Notes under the pieces: generated by a model
What the model saw: only the letters and a program-made list of their open reading frames with translations
What the model was told of the DNA's origin: nothing
Database searches by the model: none
Translations under genes and position numbers: made by a program
Shown here: piece by piece, positions 26,424-36,271 of the stretch
How the letters are laid out: the number at the start of each line of letters is the position of its first letter
Numbering within the stretch: the stretch's first letter is position 1
Assembly: GCA_022793655.1 (NCBI GenBank)
Contig: JAAWDG010000014.1
Location: 160,636 to 224,635 of the forward strand
Direction: 5' to 3'
DNA from: Clostridiales bacterium
GTDB taxonomy: Bacteria > Bacillota > Clostridia > Oscillospirales > CAG-272
DNA: 64,000 bases

Positions 26424-27562
26424 CAGACAAGCTGCCTTGCGAGATACAGGAAATAATCGATGCGCTTGCAGAAAAAGGGCATGCGGCATATTTAGTGGGC
26501 GGTTGCGTACGCGACCGCCTTCTTGGTTTTGTGCCCGCTGATTATGATCTTTGTACTTCGGCTACACCGGATGAGATGAGGAAATGTTTTGCGAGCATGA
26601 AGGTGATTGAAACCGGCGTGAAACATGGTACGTTGACCGTAGTCCATCGTGGGAGGGCGTGTGAAGTCACAACCTTTCGGACCGAACAAGGTTATTCAGA
26701 CAGAAGACGGCCAGATCAAGTCTTTTTTACGTCCCGCATTGAGGATGATCTTACAAGACGGGATTTTACCATAAACGCTATGGCCTATGCGCCAAACGGC
26801 GAGAGTGGTGAGTGTATTGATTTGTTTGGCGGCAGACAAGATTTACAAAAGGGTGTGATTCGTACCGTGGGCGATCCTGCTGAACGCTTTACAGAGGATC
26901 CGCTGCGGATCTTGCGGGCTATTCGTTTTGCCGCAAGGCTTGATTTTGTTATTGAAGAAAATACATTTGCCGCTATGGAGGCGCACAAAGCGCTTCTGGC
27001 AGGCATCGCTAACGAGCGTGTAACGGCCGAACTCATTGGCTTTGTGATGGGCAGGGCGGTCAGGAGGGTAAGTGAACAGGCGGCATCTATTTTGTCGAGT
27101 ATTTTAGCAAGGCCATCGGTGGTTCACGATTCGCTTGCGAAAGATCCTTGTGTGCGGCTGGCGGCATTATATCGTCAAAGCGCAGATTCGCTTGCTCATT
27201 TGCGTTTATCCAAATCAATGGCGCATTGCGTAAAAACGCTTCTTTCTTATAAAGCACCTTTGCCCCAAAGTCAGTCAGAGGCTTTATTTTTGCTGCATGA
27301 AATAGGGGAAGAACAAGCCGTCAAGCTTTGTCAGTTTCATGAAGATACAGCGGCGCTTTCCTTGGTGATGGCAGCCAAAGAAAGCGGCATGCCTTATACC
27401 ATTCATCAATTAGCGGTCAATGGAAATGATTTGCTGCAGGCAGGGGTGCCTGGGCGAGCGATTGGCTGCCAGCTAAAGGAAGTGCTTGTATTGGTCATGG
27501 AAGGCAAATTAGTCAATCAAAAAGAGGTCTTGTTAAAACATATTTTGGAACAGCAAACATAG
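26420..27562 (+). CDS. cca: CCA tRNA nucleotidyltransferase
   Basis: Adds or repairs the 3' CCA of tRNAs with CTP and ATP. The 380 aa protein is a class II nucleotidyltransferase: LVGGCVRDRLLG (about 25-36), the metal-binding DYDLCTSA (about 40-47), RRDFTINAMAY and EDPLRILRAIRFAARL. No HD domain is visible, so it is the short form. It overlaps the preceding gene by 4 bases. All five tRNA genes in this window encode CCA themselves, so its role may be mainly repair. Confidence 0.95.
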   Translation: MTDKLPCEIQEIIDALAEKGHAAYLVGGCVRDRLLGFVPADYDLCTSATPDEMRKCFASMKVIETGVKHGTLTVVHRGRACEVTTFRTEQGYSDRRRPDQVFFTSRIEDDLTRRDFTINAMAYAPNGESGECIDLFGGRQDLQKGVIRTVGDPAERFTEDPLRILRAIRFAARLDFVIEENTFAAMEAHKALLAGIANERVTAELIGFVMGRAVRRVSEQAASILSSILARPSVVHDSLAKDPCVRLAALYRQSADSLAHLRLSKSMAHCVKTLLSYKAPLPQSQSEALFLLHEIGEEQAVKLCQFHEDTAALSLVMAAKESGMPYTIHQLAVNGNDLLQAGVPGRAIGCQLKEVLVLVMEGKLVNQKEVLLKHILEQQT

Positions 27563-27573
27563 CGTTACAATCA

Positions 27574-27600
27574 CTTGGCCAAGAGTTTGGTTATAACCAA
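27574..27600. other. Two adjacent loop-less palindromes after cca
   Basis: CTTGGCCAAG (27574-27583) and TTGGTTATAACCAA (27587-27600) are each self-complementary. They could be protein-binding sites or form one imperfect hairpin before ATTTTTT at about 27630. The 327-base gap 27563-27889 otherwise holds the gdpP promoter and leader. Confidence 0.35.
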
Positions 27601-27718
27601 TGATGCTGTGTCGTTCAGCAGGGTAAAAATTTTTTGCTATGATTTTGTGTGGGGCCAATATCTGTATTTTTCAAAAAAGTAAACATAGATCGCTCATTGT
27701 TGATTTACAGTACGCTTA

Positions 27719-27747
27719 TTTACATATGTTTCTTTTGGTGTTATAAT
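27719..27747 (+). promoter_or_regulatory. Predicted promoter of the gdpP-rplI-dnaB operon
   Basis: TTTACA (27719-27724), 17-nt spacer, TATAAT (27742-27747). The resulting leader of about 135 nt has GCCGA/TCGGC and AGTCATT/AATGACT hairpins. Confidence 0.7.
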
Positions 27748-27889
27748 AATAGTGGATTATTTTTGCTATTTCATTTTAATCGATTATGTTTTTTAAGATC
27801 CGGCCGAGGAGTTCGGCAATGAGTCATTTTAAAGAATGACTAAAACGATTGTGACTCGTCATCATATCATTTGTTCTTAAGGTAAGGAA

Positions 27890-29890
27890 ATGTTGAAAGA
27901 TAAGAATAAAAAGATTAACCATCAAACGATAAAATCAGCTTTGTGCTTTGCGGCTGCTATTATTTACATTGTTCTCTATATGATTTTATGCAATATGGGG
28001 TCAAATGTATTGTTTTGCGGCATTATGATTTTGGTTTGCTATATTTTTACAGCCGCCGTGTTAGAGATTTTGTATTATTTTATTTTGTATCGGAATCTTC
28101 AAATATCAGAAGAAGAACAAAAAGCCGTTTCAGATATTACCAGAGAGTTGTTAATCAGACTTGACATGCCGGTGGTTATCTGTGATGGACAAGGTAAAAT
28201 TATCTGGCATAACAAGCTTTTTTCAGATATTTTCGGTGATGAAAATTATTTCGGCCGTGGCATTGAAGGGTTGTGTGGTATTGACTATCGCAGGCTGACA
28301 AGCGAACAGGAGAAGAACAGCTTAGCCTGCGAAATTAGAGAGCAGTTTTTTACCCTATATAGTTACGATGTGAAGATTGAGAAAAAAGACTATAATGTCT
28401 TGATGTTTCATGATATTACGGCGCTGAAAGCAGCGTATAAGCGCATTGATGAAGAGGCAACGCAGGTGGCCTATATTGTCATTGATAATTTGTCAGAAAT
28501 TCTGCAGTATGTGCATGAAAAATATCGTACCGTTTCGGCCGAGATTGAATCGATTTTATCTGGCTGGGCGGCTTCGGTTGGCGGTATATTTAAGGAATAT
28601 GAGCGGGATAAATTTATTTTTCTCTTCCACCGCATGCATTTGCGTGAATTTGTGGATGGTAAATTCGATATTATTAATAAAATTAGGGATATTCGTATGG
28701 ATGAAGGCGGCTTGCCAGTGACAATATCCATTGGGGTGTCTGGGATAGAGGGTCCCCTTTCAGACAAAGAAAAGGCGGCTAGGGCGGCGCTTGATATGGC
28801 GCTGCAGCGTGGCGGTGACCAGGCGGTGGTCAAATATCCGGCTGAAATGCTCTTTTTCGGGGGAAAAACCAAGACAATACAAAAGAAAACAAAGGTGCGG
28901 GCGCGTGTGTTTGTAAACGAACTCACCCATGCAATTCGTATGAGCAGCCGGGTTCTTGTCATGGGTCATGCCAGAGCAGACATGGATTCGTTAGGGGCGG
29001 CGCTCGGTATTGTCAAATTGGCCAGATTTTGCGGCGTGCAAACGAACATGGTGGCGGATCAGAGTGATCCCAATACACTGCGCTTTTTCAAAAAACTGTC
29101 AACAATGGCGGGGTATGAGAATATAGTAATAGACAGAGCTGAGGCGCTGGAATTAAATAGCTCAAGTTGTCTATTAGTGGTTGTGGATGTCAATAACAGA
29201 GATAATTTTGAATCGCCTGATCTTTTTGCCAGTGTCAATAAAACGGTTGTTATCGATCATCATATTACAAATGATGAATATGAGACTACTTTCTCTTATA
29301 TTGAGCCATCGGCTTCCAGCACTTGTGAGATCGTGGCCGAGCTGTTGGAACAAGCGCTTCCAGAAGGCAATTTGACCAAAGATGAGGCGGATATAATTCT
29401 CTCGGGCATTTTGCTTGATACCAGACAATTTACCCGCAATACCGGTTCGAGAACCTTTGGCGCGGCGCAGTATTTACGTGATCAGGGGGCTGTTCCCTCT
29501 GATGCGCAAAAGCTGTATCAAAGTTCGTTTGCGGAGTTTGCGAGGGAAGCACGTTTTCAAAGCAAGCTAAAGATGTATAGAGACAATTTGCTTATCGCGG
29601 TCAATGATTGTGAGGACAATGTTATGTCGGATCGCATCATTGGCGCTAAAATGGCCGATAAATTGTTGGAACTTGAGCAGGTAAGCGCGTCCTTTACCGT
29701 ATGCCGCATTGATTCGGATGTTTATATTTCCGCACGCAGCGGTGGTAATATTAATGTGCAGATTATTATGGGTTATCTTGGCGGCGGCGGCAGCTATAAC
29801 TCATCGGCGGCCCAAATTCCGGGCGTTCGGTTAGAGGACGGCGTTATGAAATTGAAAGAAGCGATTGATAAGTATTATAGTGAAGATTAA
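27890..29890 (+). CDS. gdpP: Cyclic-di-AMP phosphodiesterase, GdpP/DHH family
   Basis: GdpP hydrolyses the wall- and potassium-linked messenger c-di-AMP. The 666 aa protein shows two N-terminal membrane helices (about 17-65), a PAS-like segment (about 85-165), a degenerate GGDEF domain (about 175-300), then DHH and DHHA1 domains (from about 340). Catalytic DHH features are present: GHARADMDSLGAA, VVVDVNN, and VIDHHI. The DHHA1 glycine loop reads GGGGSYNSSA, where related proteins usually have GGGGH. AAGGTAAGGAA precedes the ATG. gdpP-rplI-dnaB is a conserved Firmicute order, seen here with 12-base and overlapping junctions. Confidence 0.93.
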   Translation: MLKDKNKKINHQTIKSALCFAAAIIYIVLYMILCNMGSNVLFCGIMILVCYIFTAAVLEILYYFILYRNLQISEEEQKAVSDITRELLIRLDMPVVICDGQGKIIWHNKLFSDIFGDENYFGRGIEGLCGIDYRRLTSEQEKNSLACEIREQFFTLYSYDVKIEKKDYNVLMFHDITALKAAYKRIDEEATQVAYIVIDNLSEILQYVHEKYRTVSAEIESILSGWAASVGGIFKEYERDKFIFLFHRMHLREFVDGKFDIINKIRDIRMDEGGLPVTISIGVSGIEGPLSDKEKAARAALDMALQRGGDQAVVKYPAEMLFFGGKTKTIQKKTKVRARVFVNELTHAIRMSSRVLVMGHARADMDSLGAALGIVKLARFCGVQTNMVADQSDPNTLRFFKKLSTMAGYENIVIDRAEALELNSSSCLLVVVDVNNRDNFESPDLFASVNKTVVIDHHITNDEYETTFSYIEPSASSTCEIVAELLEQALPEGNLTKDEADIILSGILLDTRQFTRNTGSRTFGAAQYLRDQGAVPSDAQKLYQSSFAEFAREARFQSKLKMYRDNLLIAVNDCEDNVMSDRIIGAKMADKLLELEQVSASFTVCRIDSDVYISARSGGNINVQIIMGYLGGGGSYNSSAAQIPGVRLEDGVMKLKEAIDKYYSED

Positions 29891-29902
29891 ATCGAGGGGA
29901 GC

Positions 29903-30358
29903 GTGAATCGAATGAAGGTAGTATTTTTAAAAGACGTTAAAGGGCAAGGCAAGGCCGGCGATGTAAAAGAAGTTTCAGATGGATACGCAAGAAACTTTTT
30001 GATTCCGAAGGGCGCCGCTGTATTGGCCGATGCAAAAGCGCTGAATGAAATCGAGGGCAAAAAGGCATCTTTGGCTCATAAAAAAGAAGTGGAACGGGAA
30101 CAGGCCATAGAGACAGCGAAGAAATTGGAAGATGTCTCGGTTAAGATTCAAATGACAGGCGGTGCCGATGGGCGGTTATATGGCTCGGTTACCAGCAAAG
30201 AAATTGCAGAACAGCTTAAAGCGCAAACTGGCATCGAAGTAGACAAGCGAAAAATCACCCTTTCAGAGCCAATTAAAGCATTTGGTACATATAAGACAAC
30301 CTGCAAGCTGTATAATGATATAGGTGGCACCATTACGGTGATCGTGGAAGAAAAATGA
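29903..30358 (+). CDS. rplI: 50S ribosomal protein bL9
   Basis: bL9 binds 23S rRNA near the L1 stalk base. The 151 aa protein has the N-terminal signature MKVVFLKDVKGQGKAGDVKEV and the long charged connecting helix before the C-terminal domain. Two starts are possible: GTG at 29903, 4 bases after GAGGGG, and ATG at 29912, which gives the family-typical first residue but leaves a 13-base gap. It overlaps dnaB by 4 bases. Confidence 0.96.
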   Translation: MNRMKVVFLKDVKGQGKAGDVKEVSDGYARNFLIPKGAAVLADAKALNEIEGKKASLAHKKEVEREQAIETAKKLEDVSVKIQMTGGADGRLYGSVTSKEIAEQLKAQTGIEVDKRKITLSEPIKAFGTYKTTCKLYNDIGGTITVIVEEK

Positions 30359-31692
30359 CAACCGATGTATCCGCGCGCAAGATGCCGTTTTCTTTAGAGG
30401 CCGAGCAATCGGTGCTTGGTTCTGTTTTGGTGGATGCAGAGAAACTGACCGAGATTACCGGCTTTTTGAAGAGTGAAGACTTTTATCTTGACGAGCATAA
30501 AGAGATTTATTTGGCTATGCAGGAGCTATTTTCTGTCAGCCGCAATATTGATATCGTTACCCTTATTGAGACACTCGTGAAAGGCGGCGTTTACGACCGG
30601 GATCAGAGCATGGCTTATTTAAAGGTCATTGCAGACACGGTGCCGTCGGCTTCCAATGTGCTCGATTATGCGCAGATTGTAAAAGGGAAAAGCACCCTGC
30701 GTAAGTTGATTACCGCTTGCGACGAGACCTGTGACGAAGCATTTTTAGAGGCCGATGAAGTGAATATGATTCTTGATCGGGCTGAGCAGCGCATATTTGA
30801 TATCGCCGATCGTGAGAATGCGAAAGGTTTTTCGCATATTCGCGAGGTATTGGTTAATACCTATGACCATTTAAAACAGATACAGGCCGATCCGACAAGC
30901 GCAATGGGAACGCCCACTGGCTTTGCGATGGTTGACCAATTTTTAGTCGGCCTTGGAAAAGGGGATTTGTGCATTGTCGGCGGAAGACCGGGTATGGGTA
31001 AATCGGCTTTTGCCATCAGCGTGGCCTTGAATGTGGCTAAAGCGACGAAAAAGAAAGTTTGTATTTTCTCGCTTGAGATGTCTAATGAGCAGGTTGTGCA
31101 AAGAATGTTGTCCAGCGAAGCGCTGGTGGATAACTATAAAATGCGTTCGGGTCGTTTAGACGCGAAAGACTGGGAAAATTTAGCGCATGCATCGGCCGCA
31201 TTAGCTGAAACGGATATTTATATCGATGACAGCACAGCCATGACCTGTGCGTCGATGAAATCAAAACTGCGGCGCATGCGGGATAATTTAGGCCTTGTCA
31301 TTATCGACTATATCGGTCTTATGCATAGTGAACGAAAAATTGATAACCGGGCGGTAGAGGTTGGCGAAATTTCCAGAAACTTAAAAATCATGGCGAAGGA
31401 AATGAATGTGCCGGTCATTGTATGTGCCCAGTTAAACCGTGGGACCGAAGGACGGTCTGAAAAGCGTCCTTCAATTAGTGACCTTCGAGATTCGGGTGCA
31501 ATTGAGCAGGATGCCGATGAAGTGCTAATGATTTACCGTGGCGAATATTATGATGACGGTGGTGAGAATGATAATATGGCTGAAATCATCATCGGTAAAA
31601 ACCGGCATGGCGGCACGGGCACCGCAAAAGTAGGCTGGTATAAAGATTATGCAAAATTCACCTCGATTGATGACAAATTCAGTGAATACTAA
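30355..31692 (+). CDS. dnaB: Replicative DNA helicase DnaB
   Basis: Hexameric 5'-3' helicase of the replication fork. The 445 aa protein has an N-terminal primase-interacting domain (MPFSLEAEQSVLGSVL near the start), a linker, and the RecA-like domain with Walker A GRPGMGKS (about 205-212), LEMS, and IIDYIGLM (Walker B). DLRDSGAIEQDAD is the typical motif H3/H4 region. No intein. The ATG overlaps the rplI stop (ATGA). tilS begins inside its 3' end. Confidence 0.97.
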   Translation: MTTDVSARKMPFSLEAEQSVLGSVLVDAEKLTEITGFLKSEDFYLDEHKEIYLAMQELFSVSRNIDIVTLIETLVKGGVYDRDQSMAYLKVIADTVPSASNVLDYAQIVKGKSTLRKLITACDETCDEAFLEADEVNMILDRAEQRIFDIADRENAKGFSHIREVLVNTYDHLKQIQADPTSAMGTPTGFAMVDQFLVGLGKGDLCIVGGRPGMGKSAFAISVALNVAKATKKKVCIFSLEMSNEQVVQRMLSSEALVDNYKMRSGRLDAKDWENLAHASAALAETDIYIDDSTAMTCASMKSKLRRMRDNLGLVIIDYIGLMHSERKIDNRAVEVGEISRNLKIMAKEMNVPVIVCAQLNRGTEGRSEKRPSISDLRDSGAIEQDADEVLMIYRGEYYDDGGENDNMAEIIIGKNRHGGTGTAKVGWYKDYAKFTSIDDKFSEY

Positions 31693-33040
31693 ATCAGTAC
31701 TTGAAAAGAAAGCGCTTGCCGCGATTGAAAAATATGAGATGTTAGCAGCCGATTCGGTCGCAGTGGGGTTTTCCGGCGGAGCTGATTCGGTTGCTTTGCT
31801 TCATTTTTTGGCAGGTCAGGCCGCGTCAAAAAACTTTCGGCTTTACGCTGTGCATATTCATCATGGTATAAGAGGTGAAGAGGCAGACCGGGACGAAGCG
31901 TTTTGCGCGCGCTTCTGCCGGGAAAGGAATATCGCCTATACATGCTATCGCTATGACGTGCCCAACATGTGTTTGCAAACAAAAGAGAGTCTTGAGACTT
32001 GCGCCCGCCGCGTGCGTTACTTGGCGTTTGACAAGTTTTGTAAAGAAAATGCCGTGAATTGCATAGCAACTGCTCATCATGCACAGGATAATTTAGAAAC
32101 GGTCTTGTTCCATGCGGCCAGAGGCTGCGCACTGCGCGGCATATGCGGTATTCCACCAAAGCGCGATCACATTGTCCGGCCGCTTATTTTTTGCACGAAA
32201 GAAGAGATTATGGCCTATATAGAGGCTCATTCGCTGCCCTATATAACTGATTCCAGCAATGCGGATGATCAGTATGCACGCAATCGGATTCGCAAAGTGA
32301 TCGTGCCGGCGCTGCAATCGATCAATCAGGGCGCCGTTCAGCATGTGATGCATTTTTGTGAAGAGGCCAGGGATGATGAAGCTTTTTTAAGGGAATTTTC
32401 GGAAAAAGCAAAAACAAGCGTGATTTCGGATTTACGCGCGCTTCATCCGTCAATACTGAATAGAGTGGTTCGTATGCTTTATGAAGATGCATATGAAAAA
32501 ACGCCCGAACGAAAAGTGGTGGAAGAACTGATCTGCCTTATTCGTTCTGGCACGCATGGCAGCAGACGAGATTTTGCGGCAGGCCGATTCGCTTATATCG
32601 ATCGAAATTATATTCGATTTGGCCAGTCGGCGCGGGGGGAAAAGCCAATTTCTTCGACGTTTATGTATGAAATGCATTTAGGCGAGAATCCGATTCCGTT
32701 CATGAATACAATGGTGTTGCTAACCCCTAACAAACTTACCGAATCACAACTTGAAGATTATTTGTTTATTTACAAAAAGTCTATACACAGTGTACTGAAT
32801 TCTGCTAAAATCAATAGAGTATTTCTTCGTGAAAGAAGGGGTACAGATGGCTATAAGATTGGCGGCATGACCAAAAAAATAAGAAAAATGCTGCAGGAAG
32901 ATAAACTGACTTTGCGTGAAAAAGAGCAAAGACCAGTTTTTTGTGACGATAGGGGTGTATTCTGGCTGCCAGGCCACCCTGTGCGTGATGATCTTAAAGC
33001 CGATGATGGACTTCATATCTATTACTTCATAGGAGCATGA
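31670..33040 (+). CDS. tilS: tRNA(Ile)-lysidine synthase
   Basis: TilS converts C34 of tRNA-Ile(CAU) to lysidine so that it reads AUA. The PP-loop SGGADSVALLHF (about 35-46) and HIHHGIRGEEADRDE are diagnostic, and a TilS C-terminal substrate-binding part follows. The length of 456 aa is normal. The start is uncertain: ATG at 31670 gives an N-terminus of typical length, ATG at 31649 adds seven residues; neither has a clear ribosome binding site, so coupling to dnaB (23-base overlap) is likely. It overlaps hpt by 4 bases. Confidence 0.94.
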   Translation: MTNSVNTKSVLEKKALAAIEKYEMLAADSVAVGFSGGADSVALLHFLAGQAASKNFRLYAVHIHHGIRGEEADRDEAFCARFCRERNIAYTCYRYDVPNMCLQTKESLETCARRVRYLAFDKFCKENAVNCIATAHHAQDNLETVLFHAARGCALRGICGIPPKRDHIVRPLIFCTKEEIMAYIEAHSLPYITDSSNADDQYARNRIRKVIVPALQSINQGAVQHVMHFCEEARDDEAFLREFSEKAKTSVISDLRALHPSILNRVVRMLYEDAYEKTPERKVVEELICLIRSGTHGSRRDFAAGRFAYIDRNYIRFGQSARGEKPISSTFMYEMHLGENPIPFMNTMVLLTPNKLTESQLEDYLFIYKKSIHSVLNSAKINRVFLRERRGTDGYKIGGMTKKIRKMLQEDKLTLREKEQRPVFCDDRGVFWLPGHPVRDDLKADDGLHIYYFIGA

Positions 33041-33630
33041 GCATGTATCGAGACTTGACAGAAGATATCGCAAAGGTTTTGCTGACCGAAGAACAGATTC
33101 GGCAGCGGGTAGGAGAAATTGCAGAAGCGATTGATCGGGATTATCGGGCCATGGACGGCAAGCTGCTTCTTCTTTGTATACTGAAAGGTTCAGTTGTTTT
33201 TATGGCCGATTTAATGAAAGCAATTTCGCTGCCGGTAGACATTGATTTTATGAAGGTCAGTTCTTATGGCAGCGCAACGGTTTCCTCCGGCAATATTCAA
33301 ATTCTTTTAGATTTGCATAGAGAAGATATAGCAGGTTGCCATATCATTATTGTAGAGGATATAATTGATTCAGGCAAAACCTTATCTCACCTGACAAAAT
33401 ATTTAACATTAAAGGGCGCTAAGAGTGTGCGCACTTGTACGCTTCTTGATAAGCCTGAAAGACGAGAGGTTGATTTTACACCAGATTATTCAGGCTTTAT
33501 TATACCGGATGAATTTGTGGTCGGATATGGCCTTGATTATAATGAATCTTACAGAGAACTATCTTTTGTAGGGATACTTAAACCATCTGTATACAGCAGC
33601 ATGCACAGGGAGGAAGAAGATGAAAAGTAA
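33037..33630 (+). CDS. hpt: Hypoxanthine phosphoribosyltransferase
   Basis: Purine salvage enzyme joining PRPP with hypoxanthine or guanine. The 197 aa protein carries the PRPP-binding motif IIIVEDIIDSGKTL (about 108-121), the flexible-loop SSYG segment, and CILKGSVVFMADL. The ATG overlaps the tilS stop. tilS-hpt-ftsH is a conserved order in Bacillota. The ftsH start lies inside its 3' end. Confidence 0.96.
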   Translation: MSMYRDLTEDIAKVLLTEEQIRQRVGEIAEAIDRDYRAMDGKLLLLCILKGSVVFMADLMKAISLPVDIDFMKVSSYGSATVSSGNIQILLDLHREDIAGCHIIIVEDIIDSGKTLSHLTKYLTLKGAKSVRTCTLLDKPERREVDFTPDYSGFIIPDEFVVGYGLDYNESYRELSFVGILKPSVYSSMHREEEDEK

Positions 33631-35578
33631 CCTGAAGGTTATTGTACTATATATCGTCATTATTTTAGTTCTTTTGAGTATAGCAAGCATTCTTTTTGGC
33701 AATATGCCTGGGGACCGCAAGACATACAGCGATATTGTGACGCTCTTTAAAGAGGATCAGGTGGAGCGTTTTGAGGTTTCTACCGAAAATAGGTTGACGG
33801 TTGTTACCAGAGATAATCAAACAATTAAATACACCCTGCGGGATGTTTATTTGTTTGTGAATGATTGCCAGCCGTATTATTCAGAACATGATGTGAAATA
33901 TGACTTTGAAGAGCCGGTATCTGCATGGGTTAATTATATTCCCTATGTCATTTTGATTGTCCTTTTCATTATCATGTATGTATTCATTATTCGGCAGGCC
34001 GCCGGCAAAGGTGGCAAAATGAATTCCTTTGGAAAAGCGAGAACTAAACTTGGTTCAGAAGAAAAGAAAAAGGTATATTTTGCTGATGTGGCCGGTAATG
34101 ATGAAGAAAAAGAAGAGCTGCAAGAAGTGGTCGAGTTTTTAAAAGACCCGACTAAGTTTACTAAATTAGGCGCTCGTATTCCGCATGGTGTGCTTTTGGT
34201 GGGCCCTCCCGGAACGGGTAAGACTTTATTAGCGAAAGCGGTGGCCGGTGAGGCTGGCGTACCGTTTTATTCCATTTCAGGTTCAGACTTTGTTGAAATG
34301 TATGTCGGTGTTGGTGCTTCTCGTGTGCGTGATTTATTTGAAACGGCCAAGAAGGCACCTGCGAGTATTGTGTTCATCGATGAAATTGATGCAGTGGGTC
34401 GTCACCGCGGCGCGGGTCTTGGCGGTGGGCATGATGAAAGAGAGCAAACACTCAATCAGTTATTAGTCGAGATGGATGGTTTTGGCGCTAATGAAGGGGT
34501 TATTGTTATGGCGGCTACCAACCGTCCGGATATATTAGACCCTGCACTGCTTCGTCCAGGTCGTTTTGACCGACAGATCACCATTGGTTATCCAGATCTG
34601 AAAGGACGCGAAGATATCTTAAAAGTGCATGCAAAAGGAAAGCACTTTAGTAGTGAAGTGAATTTCAGTCAAATTGCCAAAACAACCGTCGGCTTTACAG
34701 GCGCAGACCTTGCTAATTTGTTGAATGAAGCGGCGCTCTTGGCGGCTCGCAGAAATAAAAGCCTAATTGGTATGGATGATATCGAGGCGGCCACCCTCAA
34801 AATTATTGTGGGTACGCGCAAAAAATCCATGGTTATTAAACCGGAAGAAAAGAAAAAGACCGCTTATCATGAAGCAGGACACGCGATTATGGCGTATGCG
34901 CTTCCTTCGGTTGACCCTGTTCGCATGATTTCGATTGTACCAAGTGGGCGTGCGTTAGGCTTTACTTTAAATCCGCCTGTAGAAGACAAATATAGTGAAT
35001 ATAAGAGCGGTTTAAAAGAAGAAATTGCTATGCTATTAGGCGGGCGTGTCGCCGAGAAAATTATTTACGACGATTATTCCGGCGGTGCCTCCAACGATAT
35101 CCAGCGGGCCACGCAAATTGCGAAAAAGATGGTCACCAAGCTGGGTATGAGCGATGTTTTAGGTCCGATTGTCTATGGCTCTGGCCATTCGGATGATGAA
35201 GTGTTCTTAGGGCGTGACTTTAATAATAATCGCGATTATTCAGAACAAACGGCTAAGCTTATTGACGATGAGATTCATGCAATCATTGATGAAGCCTTTA
35301 AACTTTGTGAGAAAGTTTTGCGTGAGAACATAAACAAGCTTCATTTTATTGCTGAATATTTGGTGATTCATGAGGAGATGGATGAAGATCAATTCAAGCT
35401 TGTAATGGAAAGCGATGAACCGTCAACAGAAGCATTAGAAGCGATTGCACAGCAAAAGCAGGATCAGGCACAGTTTGAAAATGCGAAACGCGCGAAAGAA
35501 GAGGCGCAAAAGGCCGCAGAGGAGGCTTCGCGTCAAGAGGAGAAGCCGCAAGCAGACCAACAACCTCCGCTAAGTTAA
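33620..35578 (+). CDS. ftsH: ATP-dependent zinc metalloprotease FtsH
   Basis: Membrane-bound AAA+ protease that removes damaged or regulatory membrane proteins. The 652 aa protein has two membrane helices (about 7-27 and 112-132) flanking a small external domain, Walker A GPPGTGKT (about 194-201), the second region of homology, and the zinc site HEAGH (about 415-419). The C-terminal tail is rich in Gln, Ala and Glu, probably coiled. It overlaps hpt by 11 bases and ends the operon with a strong terminator. Confidence 0.97.
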   Translation: MKSNLKVIVLYIVIILVLLSIASILFGNMPGDRKTYSDIVTLFKEDQVERFEVSTENRLTVVTRDNQTIKYTLRDVYLFVNDCQPYYSEHDVKYDFEEPVSAWVNYIPYVILIVLFIIMYVFIIRQAAGKGGKMNSFGKARTKLGSEEKKKVYFADVAGNDEEKEELQEVVEFLKDPTKFTKLGARIPHGVLLVGPPGTGKTLLAKAVAGEAGVPFYSISGSDFVEMYVGVGASRVRDLFETAKKAPASIVFIDEIDAVGRHRGAGLGGGHDEREQTLNQLLVEMDGFGANEGVIVMAATNRPDILDPALLRPGRFDRQITIGYPDLKGREDILKVHAKGKHFSSEVNFSQIAKTTVGFTGADLANLLNEAALLAARRNKSLIGMDDIEAATLKIIVGTRKKSMVIKPEEKKKTAYHEAGHAIMAYALPSVDPVRMISIVPSGRALGFTLNPPVEDKYSEYKSGLKEEIAMLLGGRVAEKIIYDDYSGGASNDIQRATQIAKKMVTKLGMSDVLGPIVYGSGHSDDEVFLGRDFNNNRDYSEQTAKLIDDEIHAIIDEAFKLCEKVLRENINKLHFIAEYLVIHEEMDEDQFKLVMESDEPSTEALEAIAQQKQDQAQFENAKRAKEEAQKAAEEASRQEEKPQADQQPPLS

Positions 35579-35595
35579 TTATTATTTTATAATGA

Positions 35596-35630
35596 AAAAG
35601 CCAAGCAAAGATATTTTGCTTGGCTTTTTA
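35596..35630. terminator. Bidirectional terminator between ftsH and the DUF4358 gene
   Basis: AAAAAGCCAAGCAAA pairs with TTTGCTTGGCTTTTT; A-run and T-run flank the stem, so it serves both convergent genes. Confidence 0.88.
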
Positions 35631-35641
35631 TATAGCGGATA

Positions 35642-36139
35642 TTAGATTAGTTTTTGGATTAATTTTTCGGCTTGTTCGTTGTCTTTTGTCACTAATAATA
35701 CAGCATATTTTTCTTTGGAAAAAACCTTTGCTGTCATAGTAACATCATAAGCGTCTGGATTATACGCAGCAGCATTTTTTGATTGCAGCAGGTCTTTTCT
35801 TGTTTGCAGAGCCGATAGAATCTCCGGCATGTTCGAAGTAGCACGCGCTTTTAAAATGTGGATCTCATAGGGTGCACCACCGCTGCCCATGAATACAGCG
35901 TACTCGGCACACAGCGCGTTGATTTCAAAATCTTGATAGTAAATTTTAGTGATATACTCTTGCGTCATAAAGTTTTCTGTGTCTGGATTCGCATCATTAT
36001 AAAAAATCATGCGGGTTTCGGGTACGTCCTGCAGTTCGGTAACTAAACGTGCCATCATGTCTGAGGGCTTTGTTGAAGCGCTGCAAGAGGCTAAAAGAAG
36101 GCTCATACAGCATCCTATACATATCATTACTTTTTTCAT
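35642..36139 (-). CDS. DUF4358-type lipoprotein
   Basis: The 165 aa product has a lipoprotein signal peptide with lipobox LLASC (Cys about 19). The mature part resembles DUF4358 proteins of clostridia: a predicted alpha/beta domain with IHILKARATSNMPEILSALQTRKD followed by KYAVLLVTKDNEQAEKLI. Their role is unknown; they are attached to the outer face of the membrane. It stands alone and converges on ftsH. No clear promoter was identified on the minus strand. Confidence 0.72.
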   Translation of the reverse strand: MKKVMICIGCCMSLLLASCSASTKPSDMMARLVTELQDVPETRMIFYNDANPDTENFMTQEYITKIYYQDFEINALCAEYAVFMGSGGAPYEIHILKARATSNMPEILSALQTRKDLLQSKNAAAYNPDAYDVTMTAKVFSKEKYAVLLVTKDNEQAEKLIQKLI

Positions 36140-36191
36140 AGTAAGAACATATGAAAGTGCCGGTTGTTTTATGACTAAGCACTTGGCGCTA

Positions 36192-36221
36192 TTGCAAAAG
36201 AAAATGATATTGGTGTATAAT
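36192..36221 (+). promoter_or_regulatory. Predicted promoter reading into a structured leader
   Basis: TTGCAA (36192-36197), 18-nt spacer, TATAAT (36216-36221). The transcript would carry the inverted-repeat region 36272-36409 before the gene at 36483. Confidence 0.6.
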
Positions 36222-36271
36222 ACAAGAAAACTTTCAGTTTGCTTGTTACTGATTAAGAGTAATATCCTGGA

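Noticed and set aside
27755-27889. ydaO-type c-di-AMP riboswitch before gdpP
   Set aside because: Tempting because of the gene, but the conserved ydaO core motifs are not visible and the leader is too short.
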